A DNA stretch of 64,000 nucleotides from Sphingomonas sanxanigenens DSM 19645 = NX02 (GTDB lineage: Bacteria; Pseudomonadota; Alphaproteobacteria; Sphingomonadales; Sphingomonadaceae). Position 1 is the first letter of the stretch. The number at the start of each line of letters is the position of its first letter. The stretch spans positions 4,726,501-4,790,500 of the forward strand of contig NZ_CP006644.1 of the NCBI RefSeq assembly GCF_000512205.2, read 5' to 3'. Of this stretch, positions 52,296-61,400 are shown in pieces. The notes under the pieces are model-generated. The model saw only the letters and a program-made list of their open reading frames with translations, ran no database searches and was not told the DNA's origin. Both the position numbers and the translations under genes were made by a program.

Positions 52296-54770
52296 ATGCA
52301 GAACCATCATCATGCAGCGGGCGCATTCCTGCATCGCCGACGCGGCTGGCGCTCGGCCGCCTTTCTTGCCGCCCTTCTCGCCACCGCCCCCCTCGCCGCG
52401 CAGGCACCCGTCAGCGTCGACGCCACCGCGCCCGCCCCGGCGCCGCGCAGCGATCATCTTCATCTCGGCACGGGCACCGGGCCCGGCGGCACGCTCGGCG
52501 TCAACAGCCGTTACCTCACCCGCGATGGCAAACCGTGGATTCCGGTGATGGGCGAGTTCCACGCCTCGCGCTTTCCGGCGGCCTATTGGGAGGAGGAGAT
52601 CCTCAAGATGAAGGCGGCGGGCGTGAACATCGTCGCCACCTACATATTGTGGAACCATTATGAGCTGGCACCGGGCACGCTCGACTGGACCGGCGATCGC
52701 GACATCCGCCGCTTTGCGGAGCTCTGCCGGAAGCATGGCATGATGCTGTTCATCCGCCCCGGCCCGTGGGGCCATGCCGAGGCGCGGTTCGGGGGTATTC
52801 CGGATTGGGTGGTCGCCGCCACCGCCACGCGCGGCAATGATCCCGCCTATATGGCCGAGGTCGAACGGTTCTGGCGAGGGCTTTACGGCCAGTTGCGCGG
52901 GCTGATGTGGAAGGATGGCGGCCCGATCATGGGCTTCCAGGTGGAGAATGAATATAATCTCGTCGGCGCAGGGCAGGGGCGCGAGCATATCGCGGCGCTG
53001 AAGGCGCTGGCGGTGAAGATCGGCTTCGATACGCCGCTCTACACCGTCACCGGCTGGGACCAGACCGTCTATCCCCGCGGCGAGGTGGTGCCGGTGATGG
53101 GCGGCTATATGGATCTGCCCTGGGCGGCGAGCCCGAAGCAGCTTCCGCCCAACGAGAATCACGCCTTCCGCTTCACCAGCCGGGTAAGCGGCGATCTCGG
53201 CGCGCAGACCAAGGGCGGGCGGCGCGGCGATGCCGACGACGATATCGAGAATACCCCCTTCCTCGGCGCCGAATATGGCGGCGGGCTGCCGGTGATGTAT
53301 CGTCGGCGGCCGCTGATGAAGCCGATCGACGTCTCCGCCGCGATCACCACCCAGATCGGCTCGGGCGTCAATCTGCTGGGCTATTACATGTTCCACGGCG
53401 GCGCCAATCCGCTGGCGAACGGCCGGACGCTGGAGGAAACGCAGCGCTCGGGCGGCTATAACGACGTGCCGGCGATCGGCTATGATTTCCAGGCGCCGCT
53501 CGGCCAATATGGCGAGGTCAATCCGGTGAGCGGCGCGCTGCGTCCGCTCCATTATTTCCTCAACGCCTATGGTGACCGGCTGGCGACGACGCGGCTCTAC
53601 CAGCCCGCGGTGGTGCCCAGGGACCATCTCGATCTGCAGCCGCTGCGCTGGTCGCTGCGCGGCGCCGGCGATGCCGGCTTCCTGTTCGTCAACAACCATG
53701 TCCGCCTCTATCCCACCCCCGCGCATCGCGGCGTGCGCTTCGACGTGAAGCTGCCCGGCGGCTCGCTGACCTTGCCCTCCGCCCCGGTCGATATCGCGCC
53801 GGGCGCCAGCTTCATCTGGCCGGTCAATCTCGACATGGATGGGGTGCGGCTGAGCTGGGCGACCGCGCAGCCGATGACGCGGCTGGCCGACGACAAGGGC
53901 CCGATCCACGTGCTGGCGGCGACCGCGCCGGGCGCGGTGGAGCTGGCCTTCGATGCGGCGACGGTGGCGTCGCTCTCGGTGCCCTCCACGCGCGATGCCG
54001 GCGGGCGGATGATCGCCAAGGTCACGCCGAAGGCTGCGCCGGTCACCATCTCGGTGACGGGCAAGGACGGCAAGACGGTGCGCATAGTGCTGCTCGATCA
54101 GGCGCAGGCGGGCAAGGCGTGGGTGGGTGACGCGTTCGGCCAGCGCCGGCTGGTGCTGACCGATGCCGACCTGTTCTTCGCGCCCGACCGGATGGTGCTG
54201 CGCCAGCGCGGCAGCGGCGATTTCCGCTTCTCGGTGTGGCCGGCGCTCGCCAGCCCGAAGGGCAGCGCGCCGATCGCGCGCGGGCGGGACGGCGGGCTGA
54301 CCGCTACCGTCCCCGGCGCCGCGCCGCGCACCCTGCCGCTCACGCTCGAGCGCACGCCCGGCGAGGCGCCGCCGATCGCCATCGGCGGCCCGGCGAACGC
54401 GGCGATGCAGCCGCTGCCGGAGGCGCATCGCGCCGCGGGCGCGTGGGGCTTCACCGTGCCGCAGGATGCGCTGGCCGGGGCCAGCGACGCCTATATGGAG
54501 ATCGACTATCGCGGCGACGTCGCCCGCCTGCTCGATGGCACGACGATGCTCGACGACGCTTTCTGGGACGGGCGGGTGTGGCGCATCGGCCTCAAGCGCT
54601 TCGCCTCGCGCCTCGGCCATCCCTGGACGATGACGGTGATGCCGATGCGCGCCGACGCGCCGATCTATCTCGACGAGGTCGCCCGCAAGCAGCTTCCCGC
54701 GACCGGCCAGGTGGCGGAGATCAAGTCCATCCGGCTGGTGCCCGAGCATGAGCTGGTGGTGACGCAATGA
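52296..54770 (+). CDS. Glycoside hydrolase family 35 beta-galactosidase, second copy, secreted
   Basis: This 824-residue protein has a leader with a basic N-terminus (HRRRGWRSAAFLAALLATAPLAAQA). The GH35 barrel includes VMGEFHASRFPAAYWEEEILKM-type sequence, acid/base Glu in GFQVENEYN, and nucleophile Glu in FLGAEYGGGLP. A beta-rich C-terminus follows. It differs clearly from the GH35 at 20.9 kb. GGGGAGAG lies 8 bases before ATG 52296, so longer upstream starts are not used. It begins a three-gene galactan operon and probably releases galactose from galacto-oligosaccharides made by GH53. Confidence 0.91.
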   Translation: MQNHHHAAGAFLHRRRGWRSAAFLAALLATAPLAAQAPVSVDATAPAPAPRSDHLHLGTGTGPGGTLGVNSRYLTRDGKPWIPVMGEFHASRFPAAYWEEEILKMKAAGVNIVATYILWNHYELAPGTLDWTGDRDIRRFAELCRKHGMMLFIRPGPWGHAEARFGGIPDWVVAATATRGNDPAYMAEVERFWRGLYGQLRGLMWKDGGPIMGFQVENEYNLVGAGQGREHIAALKALAVKIGFDTPLYTVTGWDQTVYPRGEVVPVMGGYMDLPWAASPKQLPPNENHAFRFTSRVSGDLGAQTKGGRRGDADDDIENTPFLGAEYGGGLPVMYRRRPLMKPIDVSAAITTQIGSGVNLLGYYMFHGGANPLANGRTLEETQRSGGYNDVPAIGYDFQAPLGQYGEVNPVSGALRPLHYFLNAYGDRLATTRLYQPAVVPRDHLDLQPLRWSLRGAGDAGFLFVNNHVRLYPTPAHRGVRFDVKLPGGSLTLPSAPVDIAPGASFIWPVNLDMDGVRLSWATAQPMTRLADDKGPIHVLAATAPGAVELAFDAATVASLSVPSTRDAGGRMIAKVTPKAAPVTISVTGKDGKTVRIVLLDQAQAGKAWVGDAFGQRRLVLTDADLFFAPDRMVLRQRGSGDFRFSVWPALASPKGSAPIARGRDGGLTATVPGAAPRTLPLTLERTPGEAPPIAIGGPANAAMQPLPEAHRAAGAWGFTVPQDALAGASDAYMEIDYRGDVARLLDGTTMLDDAFWDGRVWRIGLKRFASRLGHPWTMTVMPMRADAPIYLDEVARKQLPATGQVAEIKSIRLVPEHELVVTQ

Positions 54771-55996
54771 GCTGGACGATCGACCGCCGCACCGCGCTGG
54801 GTGCGCTCGCCATGCCGCTGGTGGCGGGCGCCGCCCCCGCTTTCGCCGCCACGCCCCGCAACGGCGCGCGGCCGGGGCCGTTCATGATCGGCGCGGATAT
54901 CTCGTGGATCCCCGAGGATGAGGCCGCGGGCGCGCGCTTCTTCGCGGACGGCAAGCAGAAAGATCCGGTGCTGCTGCTGCGCGATGCCGGCTTCAACTAT
55001 ATCCGCCTGCGCATCTTTGTCGATCCGTCGGCCGGCTATTCGAAGCGCGAGCCCGACAAGGCGTGGGCCGGGCTGGCGCAGACCGTGAAGCTGGGCAAGC
55101 GCATCAAGGATGCCGGCATGGGCCTCGCGCTCAGCTTCCATTATTCGGATACCTGGGCGGATCCCGAGCATCAGGGCGTGCCGGCGGCGTGGAAGGACCA
55201 TGACGCGCCCGCGCTCGCCCGCGCGGTGGAGGCGCACACGCGCGACACGCTGAAGGCGATGCGTGGCGGCGGCGCGCCGGTGGACATGGCGGTGATCGGC
55301 AACGAGATCACCTTCGGCATGCTGTGGCCGCACGGCCGGGTGCGGCTGAGCACCTCCACCGGAAATCCGGTGACCGATGCCAATCATCGCAACGCGGGTG
55401 CCGTGGGCGGCTTCGACACGTTCGCGCTGTTCCTGCGCAGCGGCGTCGCCGGCGCGAAGGCGGCGGAGCCCGGCATCCTCATCCAGCTCCACAACCATCT
55501 CGGCCGCCACTGGCCGATCCTGCAGGAATGGACCGACGCGCTGATCGCGCGGCGGGTGGAGTTCGATGTCATCGGCCTCTCCTGCTACCAGCAGCGCGCC
55601 GAGGGCGACTGGGCGGGAAGCTTCGCCAATTTCGTCCGCCGCTATCCGGACAAGGGCCTGCTGGTGGCGGAATATTCCAGCCGCAAGCGCTACCTCAACG
55701 ATCTCGTCCACGCGCTGCCCGGCAAGCATGGCTGGGGCACCTTCATCTGGGAACCGACCCGCCATCAGGAGGCGGTGTTCGACCTGAACGGCCGCAACGC
55801 GGGCGGCGGCCCCAAGCCCAACCTGATCTCGCAGGGGCTGAACAGCGCCGAGGCGCCGGGCGGGCTGGCCGGTGCGGCCCCCGCCGCGCCGCCCGCACCC
55901 AAGACCGGGCCGATGGGCAAGGACGGCGACTATGTCGCCAATCCGCTGCTCGATCTCTACGGCGAAATGGCAAAGGCCTATCGGGAGGAGCGATGA
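54767..55996 (+). CDS. Arabinogalactan endo-beta-1,4-galactanase (GH53), exported
   Basis: This 409-residue GH53 enzyme has a leader (RRTALGALAMPLVAGAAPAFA) and a TIM barrel: FMIGADISWIPEDE, FNYIRLRIFVDPS, LSFHYSDTWADPEHQ, acid/base Glu in AVIGNEITFGMLWP, and nucleophile Glu in LLVAEYSSRKRY. It cleaves beta-1,4-galactan side chains of pectin. The ATG overlaps the GH35 stop. Near the C-terminus is a Gly/Ala/Pro-rich linker (GGLAGAAPAAPPAPKTG). Confidence 0.94.
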   Translation: MSWTIDRRTALGALAMPLVAGAAPAFAATPRNGARPGPFMIGADISWIPEDEAAGARFFADGKQKDPVLLLRDAGFNYIRLRIFVDPSAGYSKREPDKAWAGLAQTVKLGKRIKDAGMGLALSFHYSDTWADPEHQGVPAAWKDHDAPALARAVEAHTRDTLKAMRGGGAPVDMAVIGNEITFGMLWPHGRVRLSTSTGNPVTDANHRNAGAVGGFDTFALFLRSGVAGAKAAEPGILIQLHNHLGRHWPILQEWTDALIARRVEFDVIGLSCYQQRAEGDWAGSFANFVRRYPDKGLLVAEYSSRKRYLNDLVHALPGKHGWGTFIWEPTRHQEAVFDLNGRNAGGGPKPNLISQGLNSAEAPGGLAGAAPAAPPAPKTGPMGKDGDYVANPLLDLYGEMAKAYREER

Positions 55997-56973
55997 TCGA
56001 CGACGCCCTCAGCCGCCGCGATTTCGGTTTCGGCGCGGCCGCTGCCTTGTTGCTCGGCGGCTGCGCCACGCCCCGCGCCGGCGCCGCGCGCGGGGCGGAC
56101 GATGTGCTGCTCTTCGCCTATTTCATGACCGGGCGCGGCGAGGCCGATGGCCTCCGGCTGGCGGTCAGCGAGGATGGCTATGCCTTCCGCCCGCTCGCCG
56201 GCGGCCGCAGCCTGCTCAAGCCCGAGGTGGGCGAGAAGAAATTGCTGCGCGACCCCTTCCTGTTCCGCGGCGAGGGGCCGGACGCGCCGTGGCACATGCT
56301 GTGGACCACCGCGTGGGAGGGCGAGACGATCGGCCACGCCACCACCCGCGATTTCGTCCACTGGACGCCGCAACGCGCGCTGCCGGTGATGGCAAGCGTG
56401 CCGGGCACGCGCAATTGCTGGGCGCCCGAGGCGATCTTCGACGCCGCGACGGGCAAGCATCTGATCTTCTGGTCGAGCACGGTGACCGGCCGCTTCGAGG
56501 AGACCGCCGGCTCGTCCGAATCCGCCTACAACCATCGGCTCTGGGCGGTGCGCACCGCTGATTTCGAGCGCTTCGATGCGCCGTTCGTGCTCTACGATCC
56601 CGGGTTCAGCGTGATCGACGGCACCTTCGCGCGCGACGCGGCGGGCGGCCTCCACCTGATCGTCAAGGACGAGACCGTCCAGCCGCCGCGCAAGACGCTG
56701 CACGTCGCCAGCGCACAGTCGGTGACCGGCCCGTTCGGCGCGGTCTCCTCCGCGTTCAGCCCGGCCTGGGTGGAAGGCCCGATGACCGCGACCGTCGATG
56801 GCCGCACGCTCTGCTATTACGACGTCTACAAGGAAGGCCGCTGGGGCGCCGCGGCAACCAGCGATTTCGCCGCTTGGGAGGATGTCGGCGCAAGGCTCTC
56901 GATACCCGCGGGTGCGCGGCACGGCTCGCTGCTGTGGGTGCCGCGAGGGGTGCTGGCGGCGCTGGAGGCATAG
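55993..56973 (+). CDS. GH43-like beta-propeller lipoprotein
   Basis: The 326-residue protein has a twin-Arg-like leader ending in a lipobox (SRRDFGFGAAAALLLGGCATP). A five-bladed propeller has LLRDPFLFRGEGPDAPWHMLW, NCWAPEAIFDAATGKHLIFWSS, VIDGTFARDAAGGLHLIVKDE and WVEGPMTATVDGRTLCYYD, which carry the usual Asp/Asp/Glu positions of GH43-type enzymes. It probably trims arabinose or galactose side chains at the outer-membrane or periplasmic surface. GGGAGGAG precedes ATG 55993, which overlaps the GH53 stop. The family call is approximate. Confidence 0.78.
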   Translation: MIDDALSRRDFGFGAAAALLLGGCATPRAGAARGADDVLLFAYFMTGRGEADGLRLAVSEDGYAFRPLAGGRSLLKPEVGEKKLLRDPFLFRGEGPDAPWHMLWTTAWEGETIGHATTRDFVHWTPQRALPVMASVPGTRNCWAPEAIFDAATGKHLIFWSSTVTGRFEETAGSSESAYNHRLWAVRTADFERFDAPFVLYDPGFSVIDGTFARDAAGGLHLIVKDETVQPPRKTLHVASAQSVTGPFGAVSSAFSPAWVEGPMTATVDGRTLCYYDVYKEGRWGAAATSDFAAWEDVGARLSIPAGARHGSLLWVPRGVLAALEA

Positions 56974-57121
56974 CCGCGGGCCCGCCGGGCGCTGCATCGG
57001 TGTGAGCCTTATCTGTGCGCCCGGCCGAAACCGGGCGCACACCCCCGAACGCGTCTATCCGCACGCCCCTGCTTATCGGCGCGGGCCGCCGCCGCATCCC
57101 CCGATCGGGGTATGAAGCGCC

Positions 57122-58267
57122 TCAACTGCGCAGCAGATCCGCCAGCATCGTCACCAGTTCCACCTCGCGGCGGACGCCGAGCTTGCCGAACACCGTCTTC
57201 AACTGCGCGCGCACCGTTTCCAGCCGCGTGCCGCGCTGCTCCGCGATCGCCTCCCGGGTTTCGCCCCGCGCCAGCCGCAGCGCGACGTCCGCCTCGGCAT
57301 CGGACAAGCCGTAGAGCAGCGACAGGATCGTCGCGGCGGAGGCGTGCCAGCGCCGTTCGGAGCGGGCGATAACCATCACCGTCGGCCGGAATCCGAACGC
57401 CCATGGCCCCGCCGGGGCGGCGCAGATGTCGAGCAGCAGCGGCAGGCACCCTTCGCCGGCGCCGATCGCCAGCGTTTCCGCCGGCCGGCGCGGGCCGGGC
57501 GCGCCATGGGCGGCAATCGCGCGCCGCAGCACCAGCGTATCGGCAGCCGTCGCCGCGGCGAGACGACCGTCGCCGCAGCGCAGCCGCCCGTTGCCGAGCA
57601 GCGCCTCGGCGGCGGGCGTCGCCGCCCGGATGCGCCCATCCCGCGCGCACAGCAGCACCGCAGCCGACACCGCATCGAGCACACCGCGCACCAGCGCCAG
57701 CCCCTGGTTTTCCAGCGCCGCCTGCAGCCGCACCGCGGCGCGGACATGCGGCGCGACCGCGGCGAACAGCGCGCGCTGCTCCGCCGTCGTCTCGCCGTCG
57801 CGTTCGCCGCGCAGCACCGCGAGCCCGATCAGCCCGGCATCATCCTCGGCCAGCTTGGCCTGGCAACCATAAGCGATGTCATGATCCCGGGCGAAATCGG
57901 CATAGACGTCGCTGCGCATCGCCGGCGCGACCGCGCGATAATCCGCCTCGCTCCGCACCTCGAGGACCGGCGCACCGATCGAGACCGCGACACGCGGGTT
58001 GATCAGCGGATCCCCGCCATCGATCTCGACGAACTGGTCGATCGCCGCCTGCGAGAAGCCCGTCACCCAGTTGAAAGGCACCACCCGCGGCCCGCCGATC
58101 CCGACAAGCTGCCCATGCGCAGACCCGGTCGCACTCGCCAGCGCCGCGAGCGCCGGCATCCAGTGCGCGCCGTCCAGAGCAGCGTCGGCGAAGCGATCGG
58201 CGAGCGCCATAGCGGCGGACTCCACGCCACGGGCGCCTACCGCCGCTTCGTTACCGATGATCGCCAT
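57122..58267 (-). CDS. LuxR-type HTH regulator with unassigned N-terminal domain
   Basis: This 381-residue protein has a C-terminal GerE/LuxR HTH (about 315-375: YGLSDAEADVALRLARGETREAIAEQRGTR, then VRAQLKTVFGKLGVRREVEL). A long N-terminal sensory part includes a PAS-like stretch (LVRGVLDAVSAAVLLCARDGRIRAATPAAEALL). GGGGAAG lies 5 bases before ATG 58267. It lies downstream of the RTX gene on the same strand with a 206-base gap and could regulate it or the galactan operon. Ligand is unknown. Confidence 0.85.
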   Translation of the reverse strand: MAIIGNEAAVGARGVESAAMALADRFADAALDGAHWMPALAALASATGSAHGQLVGIGGPRVVPFNWVTGFSQAAIDQFVEIDGGDPLINPRVAVSIGAPVLEVRSEADYRAVAPAMRSDVYADFARDHDIAYGCQAKLAEDDAGLIGLAVLRGERDGETTAEQRALFAAVAPHVRAAVRLQAALENQGLALVRGVLDAVSAAVLLCARDGRIRAATPAAEALLGNGRLRCGDGRLAAATAADTLVLRRAIAAHGAPGPRRPAETLAIGAGEGCLPLLLDICAAPAGPWAFGFRPTVMVIARSERRWHASAATILSLLYGLSDAEADVALRLARGETREAIAEQRGTRLETVRAQLKTVFGKLGVRREVELVTMLADLLRS

Positions 58268-58473
58268 CCAACTTCCCCAACCAGCACGAACGCATTTTGG
58301 GCGACCATCGGTTCTTTGTTTTATCGGGATCAAGTCGATCCGGGACCGGGATAGGCGTCGATCCGTTAAGATCGTCTTATAATCTGCGGCGGCGCCGCGC
58401 GGCTGTGGGGCGGGCGGACGGCGTCACGGCGGCCCATGGGCAAGCCGCGACGCCGTCGATCAATCTGGCGGCG

Positions 58474-61400
58474 CTACAGCACCCAGTGCGCCGTGACCGC
58501 CGCCGCGACATTCCCCGTGAACAGGATCGAGAAATCCGCCACCCCATTGCCATCGGCATCGCCGCGCAAAGTGGTGGTGTTGCTCGCGGCATCGAAGGCC
58601 ATGGTCAATTGCCCCGCGACGCCTGTGAACGCCGCCACCTGCACGAACGCCTGATCCCCAGCCGCCGCACTGTTCGCATCCACCGCCGACAGGTCGAGGA
58701 TGTCGCCCAACGCGAAGTCGGTGATGCGGTCGGCGTTGGCGCTGGCGGGGCTCTGGATGGCCGACTGATAGACGAAGCGGTCATTGCCCGCGCCGCCGGT
58801 CAGCGCGTCGCGGCCCGAGCCGCCGATCAGGATGTCGTCGCCGCCGGCGCCCTTCAGCACGTCATTGCCGGTGCCGCCCTCGATGCTGTCGTTGCCGGTG
58901 CCGCCATCGACGACATCGTCTCCCGCGCCCGCGAGAATGATGTTCGCCTGCGCGTTGCCGGTCAGCGTGTCCGCCTGGCTGGAGCCGATCAGATGCTCGA
59001 TCGACAGCAAGGTATCGGTCCCCGCCCCGCCGCTGTTCTGCGCAGTGGTGACGAGCAGGCTGATTGTCACGCCGGTCGTCGCGGTCGCATAGCTCACCGT
59101 GTCGAAGCCGGCACCGCCGGAAAGCGTGTCGTTGCCGAGCCCGCCCGTCAGTGTGTCGTTGCCGGCATTGCCGGTCAGCACATTGTCAGCGGCGTCGCCG
59201 ATGAACTGGTCGTCGAACGCTGAGCCGGTGAGGTTCTCGATCCCGGTCACGATGTCGGCACCCGCGCCGACAGTGGTCTGCGCACCGGCGAGCGTCAGGT
59301 TGACGCGGACGCCGGTCGCAGCGTTGGCGTAGCTCGCGGTGTCGATGCCCGCGCCGCCATCAAGCACATCATTGCCGGCATTGCCGACGAGCACGTCGTT
59401 GCCGGCGCCACCGGCCAGCACATTGCCATATTCGTTGCCGGTGAGCGTGTCGGCGAAGGCGGTGCCGATCACATTCTCGATGCTGCGGATACGATCCGAG
59501 CCGGCGCCGCCGGTGTTCTGCACCGACTGGCTGATCAGGTTCGCCGTCACACCCGCGCCGACCAGCGAATAATCGAGCGTATCGACACCGAAGCCGCCAT
59601 CGATCGTGTCATTGCCGAGGTCGCCGCGGATCACATCATTGCCGGCCCCGCCCGACAGGCTGTTGTTGCCAGCGTTGCCGATCAGCGTGTCGTTATAGGC
59701 CGAGCCGATCAGGCCCTCGATACCCGCCAGCGTGTCGATACCGCCGCCACCGCTATTCTGCGCGCTGGTCACGAGCAGGCTCACGGTAACCGCCGCGGTG
59801 GCGTCGGCATAGCTCGCGACGTCCACGCCGGTGCCGCCATCGACGCTGTCATCGCCCGCGCCGCCCATCAGCGTGTCATTGCCGTCGCCGCCGGCCAAAA
59901 CGTCGTTGCCGGCGAGGCCGTTGATGATGTCATTGCCGAGCCCACCTTCGATGCGGTTGGCATCGGCAGCACCGGTCAGCGTATCGTGAAATCCGCTGCC
60001 GATCAGGTTCTCGAAGCCCGAGAGCATATCGGAGCCAGCGCCGAGCGTGTTCTGCGCTGCGGTCAAGCCGAGGTTGACCGACACCCGCGCCACAGCACCA
60101 GCATAGCTGACCGTGTCGATACCGGCGCCGCCGATCAGTGTATCCGGACCGTTGCCGCTGCCGCCATTGATGAGGTCGTTTCCAGCCGCGCCATCAATGA
60201 CGTTGCGCGTGGCACCCGCGGTATTCCCCGAAAGCACATCATTGAACGCCGAGCCGATCAAATTCTCGATCCCGATCAACGTATCGACGCCGGCTCCCTG
60301 CGTGTTCTGAGCCGCTGTTGTCGCAAGATTGATGGTGACGCCTGCGGTCGCACGGGCATAGCTGGCAGTGTCGGTGCCGGCCCCGCCATTCATGATGTCG
60401 TTGCCCGCACCACCATCCAGAATGTTGGCCAGACGATCACCGGTCAGAACGTCATCGAACGCGGAGCCAATCAGGTTCTCGATGCCCGACAATGTATCCA
60501 GCCCGACGCTCCCCGTATCCTGGGCAGCCACGTTTGCCAGATTGACCGTTACGCTCGCACCGGCGGCGGTGTAGTCGGCGGCGTCCTGACCATCCCCTCC
60601 CGACAGCAGATCATTGCCCGCGCCCCCTTCGAGCACGTCGTTGCCGCCATCGCCCTGAAGGATGTCATCCCCGCCAGAGCCCTCCAGCCGATCCGCGCCA
60701 TTGCCTCCCGACAGAAGATTCGCGGCGGAATTTCCGGTCAGTCGATCATCGAACGCAGAACCCGTGAGATTCTCAATATTGATCAACGTATCCAATCCGG
60801 CCGAAACGGTGTTCTGAGCTGCCGTAACGGCGAGACTCACAACCACACCGCCGGTAGCCCCCGCATAAGAGGCGGCATCCGCCCCCAAGCCGCCGTCCAG
60901 GCTGTCATTGCCATCGCCGCCTTCGAGGCTGTCATCGCCATCGTCGCCGCGCAGCGTATCATTGTTGGCGCCGCCATTGAGACGGTCGCTGCCCGCGCCA
61001 CCGCTGACGAGGTTCGCCATCGCGTCACCCGCCAGGCTGTCATCGAACGCCGAACCCAGCAGGTTCTCGATGCCGGCCAGCGTATCCATGCCCGCGCCGA
61101 GGGTGTTCTGAGCTGCGGCGATCGACAGGTTCACCGAGACAGCGGATGTCGCCGAGGCATAGGATGCTGTGTCGATCCCGCCGCGGCCATCGAGCAGGTC
61201 ATTGCCGCCGCCGCCTTCGAGGACGTTCGCGCCTGCATCGCCACGCAGGGTATCGTTAAGGGCCGAACCAATCAGATTTTCGATCGAGTTCAGGATATCC
61301 CAGGCCCCGCCCGCAAAGGCGTCCCCCGAAACAAGGTCCGCCTGAACCAACACCGTCGAGCGCGCGTAGGTCGCAGTGTCATTGCCACCTTCGCCATTAA

